This document shows, one piece after another, positions 10,483 to 22,400 of a stretch of 64,000 nucleotides of DNA; the stretch's first letter is position 1, and every line of letters begins with the position of its first letter. The notes under the pieces are model-generated. The model was not told the DNA's origin, did not search any database, and worked only from the letters and a program-made list of their open reading frames with translations. The DNA comes from Penelope pileata. Its lineage: Eukaryota > Chordata > Aves > Galliformes > Cracidae. The stretch covers positions 1,266,585-1,330,584 of the forward strand of contig WBMW01005106.1 of the NCBI GenBank assembly GCA_013396635.1, in the 5' to 3' direction. The translations under genes and the position numbers were made by a program.

Positions 10483-13400
10483 TGTTTTCAATGTTATTTA
10501 AATATACTGCTGTTGATGTGTGGCAATATCAGAGGTGAATAAACTAGTGTATCTGCTATAAATGTGGTAGGACAGCATGCACATGTAACCTTTTTTGTTT
10601 ATAATTCATTTACAACTATCTTAATAGGGATTATTCTGGCAATTGAAACCCAGGTTTTTCTCAAGTTATTCAATTAAGCTGAAATTGCTTGTAATGTAGT
10701 GTCATAATTGTAGCTGAGGCATCACTGGAAGATGGTAAGTAGGTGAGATACTAATTAAATTCCTCTGAACTTCAGTAATTTAATATTCAAAAGGAGGCTG
10801 AGCCCATATAGAAGCTTGCTCATTGCATTGCCACTGGGGATTACAGAGGGAGAAACCTTGATAAAAATAGCAGCCTCTAAACGAATTTTGCTGGCCTTGC
10901 GTGACTGAAATTTGGGGTTTGCTAGCTTTGCTCCACTGTTCTAGATAAAAACACAGTGGGCCTGATCTGGCTGTGGGTGAACTTTCTGTAGACTTCTGTA
11001 AGATCATGTGTGGGTGGGTTAAGTGTAAAATTTTCCCAAACACTGCTAAACTGAGGGATGACTGTTGTGTTTATATATAATCTTGAAAAACTAGATTATT
11101 TTATATTTAGGCTTTGGGGGAAAGTAGCTTTCAGCCTAATATAAGTAGGAATACAGCTCCCTTTGATTTTCAAAGCACTGTAACCCACAAACTCTTTTAA
11201 ATTCTTTTTGAAAATCTCATCTGATAATAAAATGAGAGGTGTGGGAGAGGATGAAATTAATCTTTTCTTGGAATTGCCCTCCTGTAGAACAGCTCGGATC
11301 ACTGTTTCTGTGCTCTATCCTGATTACTGACCAGGTTATTAGTGCAGTCCTTCCAGACCCCTGAATACATCAAAGCAAGTTTTCCACTGCCCTTCTCATT
11401 TCAGCTATCAGTAATGATCTGAGCAAGACTGGTCTGGAGATTCATCCCTAGATGCATATTCTTTTCAAGCCTCTTAATTCAATCTGAATGATGATGATGA
11501 TAATTTAGGTTATAGCATTACCCAGGGGCTGTGAGTGTAGAGTAGGGCTCCATTGTCCTAAGATTAGGAAAAGCTTAAAAGCTTAAATGTTGTGATGCCA
11601 CAGAGTGATGGGCTAAAAACAGTACAAATGAGCAGAAATTAATAGGAATCCCTGTGTATACTCAAATTATATCTACTAATCTATCTACTATAATCAAATG
11701 ATATCTACTTTTTAACTATCATATAATTCCTTTGTAATTTCTTTAGCTAGAGATGTTTGTGTCTTGGGGCTGAATTATAGACCAGTGCTATCTTATTACA
11801 TTTATTGGCTTTTTCCCATTATCACTGCACAGATGCTTTGCCTCTTGCTGAGTGAGAAACACACGGACTAATACAATATACGCATTTTGAAAAACAAAAA
11901 AATAGAGACTTGTGGTTGATTGAAAATGGTTCTGGGAGCTGAGTCCCTTTTTCACTAAAGAGACCAGAACAGAAAGGGTCTGCCCAGTGTAGAAATTAAC
12001 CCCCTTACTAGCATACCATCCCTTACTTAATGTGTTAATTAATTAATGGCCTTAATTTAATTCTCCACATGTGTTGAACGGAGTTGATGAGTGTTACTAT
12101 ACTTTCAATTAGATGGGTTTTGCAACATCATTTTCATCGTAGTGGTTAGTATAAATGAGTTTTCTTAATTATGGTAGGGTAAATGCTTTGTTAAGAGGTT
12201 TCAGATACAGTGTGACTGTTTGGCACAGCCTGCTGGGTATCCTTTGTTTGCAGGGACACTCATGTTCAGCTCACTTCTCACAAACTCTGCTGATGTTTTT
12301 TGGCTATCAACGTATGATATTGAAATCCTATGATAGGTGGAAGATATAAATCAAGTTCTCCATGATATTTACTAAAACACTGTAGTCATAACTTCATAAT
12401 GAGCTTAATGTTCTTGCATGATCTGCCTTCTTGGAGCGCTGGTGGTGTAGGGATGACATACACCATGTATCCATACACCATGGTGTATGGATGGCAACTG
12501 CTCTCTGCCATCCTTCTGCAACATCTCAGGGGCTGCAGGAGCATTTAAACTTTTTATAAGATCTTATGAGTAAAACAGAAGTTAAAAGTTTGCAGTTTAA
12601 AATATTAGGGCAACATTTCATAGAATATCAAAAAGTGGTATTTGCAAAAAGTCTTTATACTCTGGAAACACTTTCTCTTTCCCCAGACTTCCCTGCTTGC
12701 TTGGAAAGTCACTGTCTTTTGCTGCTTCCCTTCCCTTCAGGATGTGACTGCAGGGAAAGAGGGAAAATTCACTTGCACTGTGGTAGAGGCAACCCAGGCA
12801 GCTGCATGTGGTGACTGAGTCTGGGGCAAGAATTGAAGATTTGAGGACAATTTAGAAAGATAGAGAAGGCAGAAAATAATGGTCTTCATGTTTAATCTTC
12901 CCTACACCTCCCACCTCCTTGGCATTATGATGTCCCGTCTCTACCCTGGAGCTCACATTCTTTTTCACAAACATAACAGACGTAAAGGTGGGAAAAGTGC
13001 TGAGGGCATTGGACAGGAGTGTTTTGCATTGTTAAAGGACTAATTAGCGTAGGTACAGTGCCAGACCCACACCACTCCTGTGTATTCATGCTGTATTTTC
13101 ATCCAGTCTCAACTATTTTTCTGAAGTGTTAGTATCACAGAGTTGTAACCACTCTCCTGGCCTCGTTTTTTTTTTTTTTTGGCTTAGCTTTTTGACTATC
13201 AGCATCAGCAGCACTTCTGCAGCTTCCCAGCACTCTGAATGTGCATCAGGGACAAAACCTGGATCTGGAAACAAACTGCTTGGTGCAGTCTGGTTTCCAG
13301 AGACGCAAGTAAATTTGCACTTGGGGTAATTGCACTGTGGATATTTAAGAATTATTGGTGTTGTATGTTTGTAAAAGTACAAAGTAGAGATAAAAATCTC

Positions 13401-13954
13401 TTTCTTAGAGGTAGTATCTGTTATATAGAATAAAGTGGCTGAAAGGTGGTAGTTAACAAAAATGTTCAGTATCACAGCTGTTCTGTCCAGAGGACTGGAT
13501 GGAAGCAAATGTTTATCTGTGTTTTAAGAAACACAAGGGATGATCGTTACGCATCCAAAAATCTGTGCCAAATACCTTTAATGAGAAAAATGGAATGGGA
13601 TTGGAAGAAACAAAAATATGTTTTGCAAAGGAGAAACAGGTTTCTTTTAACTTAATAGAATCTCCGAGACATCAGTGTATTAGTAATAAGTGGAAAATAG
13701 ACCAAAGTCGTTTATTTATACTTACTAAATAACTTTGACAAAATCTCAACATTATAAGCTGCTACTGAAAGAAAAGATTTCTGGAACTGAAATAGTGTGG
13801 AAGTTTAGAAGTGAAGTAATCAAAACAACTGAGCGAAATGAATGGACTATTTCCAGTATGGCCAAAGGAAAACTAAGGTTATTCTAAGACAACATGGGAA
13901 AGCGGAAATCCATCCCAGACTAGGCTATAGAAACACAAATATTCTAATTATTTA
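10483..13954. other. Unique sequence with a palindrome and a poly-T run
   Basis: Mostly AT-rich sequence with no gene I can support. It holds the palindrome at 12469-12492 (listed separately) and a 15-base T run at 13166-13180. The 131-codon minus-strand frame at 13113-13508 overlaps other frames and has no domain. Confidence 0.55.
12457..12513. repeat. Perfect 24-bp palindrome with flanking hairpin and direct repeat
   Basis: Bases 12469-12492 read identically on both strands, centred on CACCATGGTG. The segment CATACACCATG occurs twice in direct orientation (12457-12467 and 12472-12482). The right flank adds a second stem, GGATGGCA at 12489-12496 pairing with TGCCATCC at 12506-12513. The pattern fits a short fold-back duplication made by replication template switching. 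No function can be inferred. Confidence 0.9.
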
Positions 13955-13989
13955 CCCGGGAAATAGCTAGACAGGCATAGTGCAATTTG

Positions 13990-14120
13990 CAGATGGCACA
14001 CAATTATTTAGTATAGTGAAAAGAAGACAAAGCTATAAGACATTTCAGAGGAATTAAACAGATCTGGAAGAATAGGCAGATGATAAAATATAATTTTGAA
14101 AAATATGCATTTCTACAGTG
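13990..14120 (+). mobile_element. Possible ancient LINE (CR1/L3-like) reverse-transcriptase trace
   Basis: The stretch around TTTGCAGATGGCACACAATT resembles the reverse-transcriptase active-site region of CR1/L3-type LINEs (Phe-Ala-Asp-Asp in live elements, here Phe-Ala-Asp-Gly). About 60 bases later AGGCAGATGATAAAATATAA and TTTTGAAAAATATGCA match the usual downstream wording in order and spacing. It is badly decayed with several frame changes and could be coincidental. Confidence 0.38.
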
Positions 14121-17100
14121 GAAGAGGTAATATAAATTACTCATACATGCTTAATTAGCTGAGTGTTTCAGAGGTGGCTTATAGCTTTGTGGAAAAATCT
14201 TTATGTACAGTAGTGATTAAATCTCTAAGCAAATTGTTTACAAATGAATGGCAAAAATCAAGCACTGAATTATCAAAACCATTCTACTTCCATAAGCAGT
14301 TCTATTATATAAAGCTGTTAGAAATGGAGGAAAAAAAAGAGAGAAGAAAAATACATTGCAATGAGAAAACAAAAAAGGCACTTTTTGATGTTTTTCTAAC
14401 AAATACTCTAGACCATGATGCTGTAATTTTTGCACCTTCTCTGATTTTGTCCTCCATTGGCCATTTTCAGTCAAACCTGAAATAGTTTGGCAGTTGAAAA
14501 GTAATTCCTACAACTTCCATAGAAATAGGTAATCAAACAGAGGAAAGATACAGCATGGACTCATCTTGTATTAGGTACCAGTGAATCTGGGTTAGTATGA
14601 GAGATGTTAGTGGAAGGGAAAAAAAGAGGAAAAAATATGAAATTTCCACCACTTGTAAAAGCTTCCATTGGAGCTAACACTTCACTGAATATCAGAATTT
14701 AACAACACAGTCCAAAACTATATAGGTAGGGAGGCTTTGTTTGTTCTGTTGCTTATGGGTCTGTGTGTTTGAAGTCTGGAAATATTTCATGAGAGAACAT
14801 GAAAAAACAGGACATTTTAGATAGGAGATAGAAAAGACTGAACATATGAATCATATGCAACTGTGCAGATGGATGGGAAATTATGTTTGAGAGAGGCTTT
14901 CACTTAAGCTGTAGAGTACAATGCATGTTGCTGTCCCATAGGTCTCGCTTTCTGATAAAATGGGTCTCTGTTTAATAGGATGTAATAACCTGTCATATGT
15001 AACCTTTTCAAGGTTGTGCAGATTGGAAACTCCGGAAGCCCGCTAGCTCAGTGGTAATTTCTGGAATCTGAGGAAGGAAAAAAGCAGTTCTAGTGTTTCA
15101 AATTATTTCCTCAGACGTGAATTAGGTACGCTAAGCTGTGAAATAGGCTTAAAAATTGCAAGTTGATTAAAAATAATTGTTTTTTTTTTTTTTTTCATTT
15201 ACCAAGTATTTCATTCCTAGCCTCAAAGCTATTATGGTAACCAAAATTATAAGGCTGTGTTACCCTCTAAAAACAGATTTTCACATAATTACATACCTCC
15301 TGTTTACCAGACTCACAAAAAAACTTAATATTTGCATTGGTAGCTGTATAGTCTTAAATACTCCATAAAGGGAACCATGATGTATTGTTCCCACTTCTTT
15401 ACAATTCACTCATGTACAAGAACCTCCGCTGCTATTTTATGGTATGCTTTTACACCAGTGATATATGTTCATTGTGTACAATGTGTGTTTGTCATTTACA
15501 ACTTTACATGGGAATTGCATGACTTCTTATATCATGCTCTTAATAAAAACATTGCATTTTTCTAACAAATAGATTATTGTAAAGGAGTTGGATTTGGAAC
15601 ATTTCTGTTACCTCTCTACATCATTCTCTGATGAAATCATACAGGGACTGAGAGAAGCAAAGCACATTTTAGTGAAAGCAATCTAGTCATCTACTAACTT
15701 AATTTGGTACAAGCTGGTGACAGTCATCTTGTTAAGTCCTGTGTGGGCTAAGAAACGCTAAATAAATGGAAGCAGTAGTTTCCTGATGCCACCTTGGGGG
15801 TCCCACAGTTTAATGCACTGCTTCATTCACTCTGGAGTTACTGCTATAAAGCAAATAAAATTATAATGTTTCTTCTAACAGCTCACAAGTCTCAAGAAAG
15901 CTAACCATTCAAAAAATGCTGGTCCTACAAGGTGCTGCTACCTTCTCATGGGTTTTGCTGTACCATTTGACGTGTTATCTTGTACCAGGAGCTGTCTGCT
16001 GAACTTGATATTTGTGATCCCTTTGAAATACTTTAGGAGCTGTATCATGGTTGAATATGAGGAGAAAATATTCCTTTTTCTTGGTTTTAAGTAACATGAC
16101 TGCAAGAAAACTGTATCTTTCAATAAAAAATAAATATTAAAAATCCGTACTTGCAAATTTGTCAGAAATGGTAGCTTAAAGCTGAGAATCTAACTGTATG
16201 GAATGTTCACTGTCAATACAGATGGTGACTTTGTTAAAAGTAAATCTGCCACAAAAAGTTATTTTAAACAGAAATCTCTGTCATTTCAAGTAAATTTGGC
16301 AAATATTTTCTTCTGAATAAAGGAGAAGAAAATGAGAAATCACAGCATTTTGTATTGACATTTTTAATATCAGGTTTGTTTTGGAGAAGTCAAAACATTT
16401 TATTTCAAAGCTGCAAAATAGCTTTGGACTTGTCTTTTTAAAGTGGCATTCCAAAATGGAACAAAATCTTCAAAAGCAAGCATAGAAAAAGAAATAATTT
16501 TCTCCCTTACAGATAAAAACTTTTGTATTGGACTGAACAAAATATTTCAGGTCTACCTGACCTGATTTCTATCTTTGTTTGGTTACTGAATGAATAATCC
16601 ATTATTTGCGCAGGTTTAGCTGTGAATATGTGCCAAAATATGTCCAAGCTTTCAGAGAACACATGGAGCAAACCTTTTAGTTTTGAGCCTTTACTTTGAT
16701 TTATGAAGATATAGAATAAAAATTACTTTCACACCTTAACTTCAAGCAATTTCCACACTGAGTACTGTGAACTCTAAAATGGTAAACTCTCTCAGTGTAT
16801 GCAATGAACCGTCTCTGGCTGACTTTGACAAAATATACAGTTTGCCACATAAATACTGCATTCTCATTCTGCTCTTGGCAGGGTGTGTTGGCTTATTTGC
16901 CAAATGCTCATGAGACTCCCCCCTCCACACACACACCCCCCCCAAAAAAAAATCTCTTGTCACAGATTTTTAAGCCTTCCCTTCTCTTCCCTTCCCAGAA
17001 ATGTTCAGCTGTTTAATGTTGCATATTTATGAAGCTTTTTAAGGACAAGTCACCATGCATGTTTCCAGCACCATAGTCCAAAGAATAAGAAGAATACATG

Positions 17101-18128
17101 CTGGAAGTGAGAGATGAGAGGTGCCATTTCTGGGTTTCTTTACATACAGTGTAAGTGGAACAAATCTCTTGCCTTCAATATCAACATACATAACGGGATA
17201 TTATAGTTAACTACTGTTTTGGGGAGAGTGTTTGAATATATTTGATTTTAAGTTTTTAAAGCTCAGTATTTCAGTCTTCAGGATTTCCAACTGAAGTATC
17301 TGTAATGTGCTGGTGGCTGGCTCCAAGGCTGGGGTGATATGGGTTCAAGAAAAGGGAAGACTCTGCTAAAAAGTCTCTGATGGCTATTACTTATGCTGTA
17401 TTCCACTGTAGATTGAATCCAAATCTTGGAACTAGCAATTCACAGCTCTGTTCTCTTTGCTATACCACAGTCTTTGGCAATAGCCCTTCCATTTTTCTTC
17501 CCTCTGCCCCTCTGCAAATGAAAAAAGACAGGACTTAAATCAGCTCAGAAAGGCTTTCTAAGATCCAGTCTTCCATGAATAATACTTGGCTCTACTTACA
17601 GTCCTATGTAAATTAAAACTTCTTGTATTTAGAGTGAAAGGAAATGACAAACTTTTTTTATTTTACTTTTATGACCTACCTAGTAATTAATTAGAGGATG
17701 TAGAGATTATGCTCTGACAAGTACTTTATAAATGTCATTCATAAACTATTTGCCTGAGTCATCTTTTTTAGATTTTTAACTTTCTAAATAGTTTTGTGGC
17801 TTTTTTCAATCCTTTGTATGTGCTACTAATTATACATTTCCTTACACTGTAAGGAAAAAACTGAGAATGAGCCAGCCAGAATGTAACTCTTTGTCAAGTG
17901 CAAGCAAGTCTTTATAGAATGGGGAAAAAAAGATGATCAAATAACTGGTGATGAAAGTATCAAATCCAGTTTCACTTTATTTTAGCTGTGCACATGCATA
18001 ACTGTTACTGGGAATAGTCTACCTTTTGACAGAAGTCCTGATTAAAGTAAATGGGGAAAGGAAGACTTCCACGTGGTTGAGAAGGATCTGGTTAGAGATC
18101 ATCTACACAAACTCAATGCTCACAGATC
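14121..18128. other. AT-rich unique sequence with simple repeats
   Basis: About 4 kb without a supported gene. Simple-sequence features are a 16-base T run (15180-15195) and a C/A-rich tract with (CA)n followed by poly-C and poly-A (16918-16952). A weak tRNA-like stretch lies at 15038-15078. The 96-113 codon frames near 18.2-18.5 kb lie inside the CR1 and mariner copies. Confidence 0.55.
15038..15078 (+). other. tRNA-like 5' half, probably chance or a relic
   Basis: GCCCGCTAGCTCAGTGGTA contains a perfect A-box-like TAGCTCAGTGG and resembles the 5' half of a tRNA, closest in wording to tRNA-Lys. AATCTGAGG follows, as in an anticodon-stem 3' strand. The acceptor and D stems are each short of bases and no convincing B box or matching 3' acceptor strand follows. 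It is not an intact tRNA gene. Confidence 0.25.
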
Positions 18129-18444
18129 AGAATCATAGAATCCTTAGAGTTGGAAGGGGCCTTTAAGGGTCACCTAGTCCAACTCCCCTGCAATGAACAG
18201 GAGCATCTACAGCTAGATCAGGGTACTCAGAGCCCCATCCAGCTTGACCTTCAATGTCTCCAGGACGAGGCTTCCACCACATCTCTGGGCAATCTGTTCC
18301 AGTGCTTCAACACCCTTACAGTAGAAAACATCCTCCGTATATCCAATCTCAATCTCCTTTCTTTTAGTTTGAAATCTCTTCCCCTTGGTCTTATCACCAC
18401 AGACAAAGCGTCTGTTTTCTTTCTTGCAGCCCCCTTTTGAATAC
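18129..18444 (-). mobile_element. CR1 LINE, 3' end fragment
   Basis: An antisense CR1 3' fragment. It starts with the tail complement AGAATCATAGAATCC, continues with GAGTTGGAAGGGGCC, GGGCAATCTGTTCCAGTGC and TCTCCTTTCTTTTAGTTTG, and ends near AGCCCCCTTTTGAATACTG. At that point the sequence changes directly into a mariner relic with no spacer, so one element probably inserted into or broke within the other. No coding capacity remains. Confidence 0.88.
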
Positions 18445-18704
18445 TGAAATGGATGCACTTTCTCCAGCAATGAGCAAGAGTCTGCATGCCATGCTTGTAA
18501 AAATCTGCACCAGTGGAGGTGACCACTATCACAGTTGCCACTGCTGAAATGCACTACTCACTGCCTCACTGTGCTCATGTCCACTGTTTGGTCTCCTTAA
18601 ATGTTTATCAAGCATTGATGAATGTCAATAAGTGCAATTTTTTCTGCATGGAGGAACTCAGTTCCATATCTTTCCTTCATATGCACTTCCATGTCAGATG
18701 CCAT
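18445..18704 (-). pseudogene. Mariner transposase N-terminal fragment, decayed
   Basis: Mariner transposases cut and paste DNA. Their N-terminal helix-turn-helix domain binds the terminal repeats and a C-terminal DDE/D domain catalyses strand transfer. On the minus strand, from an ATG at 18702-18704, the frame reads MASDMEVHMKERYGTEFLHA, typical of the start of this family's DNA-binding domain. It reaches a stop at 18597-18599. The same frame continues through GDQTVDMSTVR to a second stop at 18558-18560, then VVHFSSGN. The catalytic part is missing. The start was chosen because the upstream frame has no family resemblance. It is a dead copy. Confidence 0.72.
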
Positions 18705-18717
18705 TTGGTCAGACTGC
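18648..18717. repeat. Arm A of a 70-bp inverted duplication
   Basis: This part of the mariner leader and transposase start reappears in reverse complement at 19329-19398 with 67 of 70 bases identical by my count. The arms are 611 bases apart. The second arm is joined to a CR1 tail. Confidence 0.9.
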
Positions 18718-18860
18718 CCCTCTGCTGCCATCTGTCGCACGGCAACAAAATGGAAAGCAGTATTGGTGGGAAGGTTCAACCTCTATTGCCATATCACCAA
18801 CATCCGCCTCTGACGTTGTGGGCCAATGTAATGAAATAGCAAGCATTGCTTTCAGAGCAG

Positions 18861-19307
18861 CATTCCTATGCTAGGAGTTAGATACTAGCTTCAGAATTTC
18901 AGAAAAGTTTAGTCGTTCTCTTTAAAAGTGAGTTTGACTAAGCCAGAGTGAAAGCAGTCTCATAACTACTAGGTTAACTAAAACTGAATTCCTAAATTTA
19001 TGGACACTTAATGAGATCATAAAACAGAAAATACACTTTCTGGCTAAGTACTGCTGGCTATTAAAATGAATATGCTATATATCAGATAATAATAACAGTT
19101 AATGTTACGAATATTTTCAAAATACATAATTTCAAAATTAGTTGAATAGCATAGTATGTAAGTCTAATTGCATCCGCCTAGCAGTGAAATATGAAACTGG
19201 AAGAGGCACAGAGTGATTGGTTAATGCTTATGATGAAGACAGGGTAAAAGGCAGAGTTGCCTGAGTTCTTGGCCACACCTTGGCTGGCCATTATGCTTTA
19301 TATAGTG
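18861..19307. other. Unique spacer between the inverted mariner copies
   Basis: About 450 bases of AT-rich DNA between the mariner terminal repeat and the inverted mariner fragment. No gene or further repeat is seen. Confidence 0.6.
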
Positions 19308-19398
19308 GTCAGATGCCATTTGGTCAGAGCAGTCTGACCAAATGGTGTCTGACATGGAAGTGCATATGAAGGAAAGGTATGGAACTGAGTTCCTCCAT
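19308..19398 (+). mobile_element. Mariner fragment forming a hairpin (arm B)
   Basis: Two pieces of the same mariner family are joined here. Bases 19308-19328 lie in the orientation of the copy at 18.7 kb. Bases 19329-19398 are the inverted 70-bp copy and read sense from SDMEVHMKERYGTEFLH. The 21-base arms 19308-19328 and 19333-19353 are complementary with two mismatches around a 4-base loop (GCAG). No terminal repeat is present. A CR1 3' end follows immediately. Confidence 0.82.
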
Positions 19399-19472
19399 GT
19401 GGCATGGGGGTTGGAACCTGGTGATCCTTGGGGTCCCTTCCAACGCAGGCCATTCTATAATTCTATGATTCT
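19399..19472 (+). mobile_element. CR1 LINE, extreme 3' tail
   Basis: A very short sense CR1 piece of about 74 bases. GGTTGGAACCTGGTGATCC, GGGTCCCTTCCAAC and a tail of CATTCTATAATTCTATGATT units mark it as the last part of the 3' UTR. It starts at the exact end of the mariner fragment, which suggests that reverse transcription switched template from CR1 to mariner sequence during insertion, or that the two were rearranged later. Confidence 0.85.
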
Positions 19473-22400
19473 AATTTGAGATAGCGTCATACAAAGGTTA
19501 TCCTCTAACAATCATATTGGAATAATGACTGCAACCTTCGATCAGGGTAAATCCATTCATCCTCTTTCAGAGCAGCCGGAGAGTCAAACATATTAAAAAT
19601 CTCATTGATTAGGTGTTTCTGAGACACACACTGCTGGGGAAATATAGACCACAGTGAATGATTTCTCTCTGTTGGAACAACCGCTTTTAAAGGATGGTAA
19701 TCTAACATCTAATATAGATGTTTATTACGAAATGAATGTTTGCAATTTTAGTGTCCCTGTATGTTTTAATTTAAAGATTAAACCCCAACTTTTTCTTAGC
19801 ATTTTCTATTTCCCCTGTGAAATAAGTACTGATGCACGGTATCCAGATGAAGATCGATTAACAATTCTGTGAATTTTGCCCAACAGCCATAATCGTTGGT
19901 TGCCTTAGCAACTTGGTAGATTAAATCATAAGCTAAAATCCAGGGGGTTCAATTAAAAATTCTTGTTGAAATTCAAATTCGTATGAGGGTGAAATGACCA
20001 GTGATTCAATATGCACTGGGGAGTTCTCAGGTTTGTCTCCTTTTTCTTCAGCATCATTTGTTATAAATTAAACATAAACCTAATATAATATTCAGAAAAT
20101 ATATTGCAATTTACCACTGATGCCAATGCTTTAAGAATAATGAAGCGTTGTGGTTTTGTTACATCTCAAGGCACAGGCAAAACTTTATCTTGCTGAAAGA
20201 TTGTTGATTTATCATATTCACTAGGCTATGTTTCCTGTACTTGATACTGAATCAAATTTATGCTACCACTGGTCCTACACGTACTTTAAGCAGCAGTATT
20301 TGTTAATGTACTTTTGATTTATTGTGCTAGAACTTCTGGAATGTGCTCCTTAAAGATGTTCAGCATTGAAACTACTCATTGTCTGTAGAACTGGGCTGAG
20401 GTTATTCCTCCCATTCCTCCAACTCCGGTTTGGATGCTTTCAGTCTTTCCTGGCTAAATACCAGTGTCTGTTCACCTTCTTTTGACCACATTGATCTTTC
20501 TGATCCTGATTTTCTCAAGATTGTATTATCTTTTAGTTTTTCTAGCACTTTTTCTACTTCCCTGATTGTCATTTCTTTGGATAGACACTCCTTTCCCACA
20601 TGGCTGTTAATTGTCAATCAGCCTTTCTTAGAAATGCCTTTGCCCCACAAAATGACCTTTAAGTACTCTGATATAGCATCAGAAAGAATCAAAGTGAAAC
20701 CATTATCACGTTTCTACTTTGCCTGTACAACTCTTGCCTCTCGTTTTCCTCCTCTCACCAAAGGAGGAAGAGATTAGTGCTTTCTATATTCACTCAGTAA
20801 TGAAAAGTTTTCTTCTCTACTTATCTCTCATTGCTATGTCCCAAGTCTCATGAAAGAGAGACTGTCTGCTCAAACACTAAACCCATTCCACTTCCACAGA
20901 AGGAAATTCAGAATCCGTCTTAAGCAACATTTTGTGCATTCTTACTTTCATCCTCTGTAAAGAGTTACTGACTCCGTTTCCTCAGTATATTATTGATCTT
21001 CATTCTGGAGAAGCATGAAACAATGAAGATGGGAGGAAAGGGCATGCTTCTTTTGAAAGAGTTAAATTAACAGAAATAAGTAACATGAGAGAGATAAAAA
21101 TTGCTGTAACATGCCAGACAGAGAGTAAAATGGTCTACCACTTATAGTGGTAACAGAAGAAGCATCCCCTTTCATTTTTTATTTAAGTTCTTCCACAACA
21201 TTTTGCTTCCTATATGTTCGTAAATCTACAGAAAAGGTGCTGAACAGCTTTTCCAAAATAATATTTCAGTTGTGACAAATACTGGTGGATTTCATAGATA
21301 AAAATGATAGCAATCAGAGAAAAGAAAGTTGATATAAAATTTTATATATTGTGTAGATAAACCACCATCTTTTGGCAGCTGAATATAAAGACGAATTTGA
21401 ACTCCTTTGGGCCTTCTGTCAGCAAGAAATCTTTGCAGCCATACTTCATTCTAAAAATTATCCCTTGAAACCATTTTAATAATTCTAACAGTTATAACTA
21501 TTTATGTTAAATTACGGAGTAGGCTTAACTTCTGGTCCTAGATGCTTCAAAATTCTGTATCTAGTTTAGGACATAAAAGTGTAGCTTTGGGAAAAGAAAA
21601 AGTGTAGGAAAAAAGTATGGGAATTAAAGCATAGTAAGATAAAAAGAAGCCTGTGACTAGAAGATAGTTCTTTCACATTCTCTAAGCAATCCTTTAATTT
21701 TTTTCAGCATTACAAAGCCTTTTTATGTGTGTTGGCTGTGTGAGAGGAACTTTCTGGTTATTAGAGTCTAATTAATGAAGATTAGTGAAAATAAAAGTTA
21801 TGTTACCCCCTTTTCTGGGAAGCATTTCCTGGCTTTGCAGTGTCAGTTTTAGAATGGACATGTGCTCACAATTTGAAAAATATCTAATTTTTGTTTTATT
21901 TAATGTTTATGATAAATTTTTCAGTTCCAGCACAGAAATCTCATTGTGCAGAAGTGCCCTCAGTCTCTGCACTGAGTATAGCTTTGCTAAATTTTACATT
22001 GCTATTTACAGAGCTATTCTGCAGTTCTATACCATTCTCAAATGACTTTCATTTTAAGCTTCTCATTCTGGAATCACCAGAGCAAAACTCATGCTAGCTT
22101 CATCTGCGCTCTACATTTCTTTCTTAATTTTGATTACTAATTTAAAATGAAACAACTGGTAGTAGGCTAGAGGGAAACTTATTTGAGGAATGAATGGATC
22201 TCTTTCTTTTTTTCTTTATCCTAAAAGAAAAAAGTCTAAAGGGAAAAGGTGAAAGGAGGTTACAACTAATATGTTCTTGGTGATTTAAACAAATTACTAT
22301 GTATATATAGATAGATCTTTCAGATGTAATGAGTAGCGTAGAATCTCACCTTTCTCTAATTGTATTCACCTATACGGCAGTTTTAATCTTCGTACTTTGA

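Larger units (their letters stand above)
18445..18860 (-). mobile_element. Mariner-type DNA transposon fragment (Galluhop-like)
   Basis: An antisense fragment holding the 5' end of a mariner element. The terminal repeat lies at the right end, about 18840-18860 (GCATTGCTTTCAGAGCAG). A short 5' leader follows on the minus strand and then a decayed transposase start. The left part stops at the CR1 junction, so the second terminal repeat and the catalytic domain are absent. The wording of the terminal repeat and leader matches what I remember of the common chicken mariner family. That family name is recalled, not searched. Confidence 0.75.

Noticed and set aside
18213..18554. 113-codon minus-strand frame
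   Set aside because: It runs across the CR1/mariner junction and is a product of the repeats in another frame.
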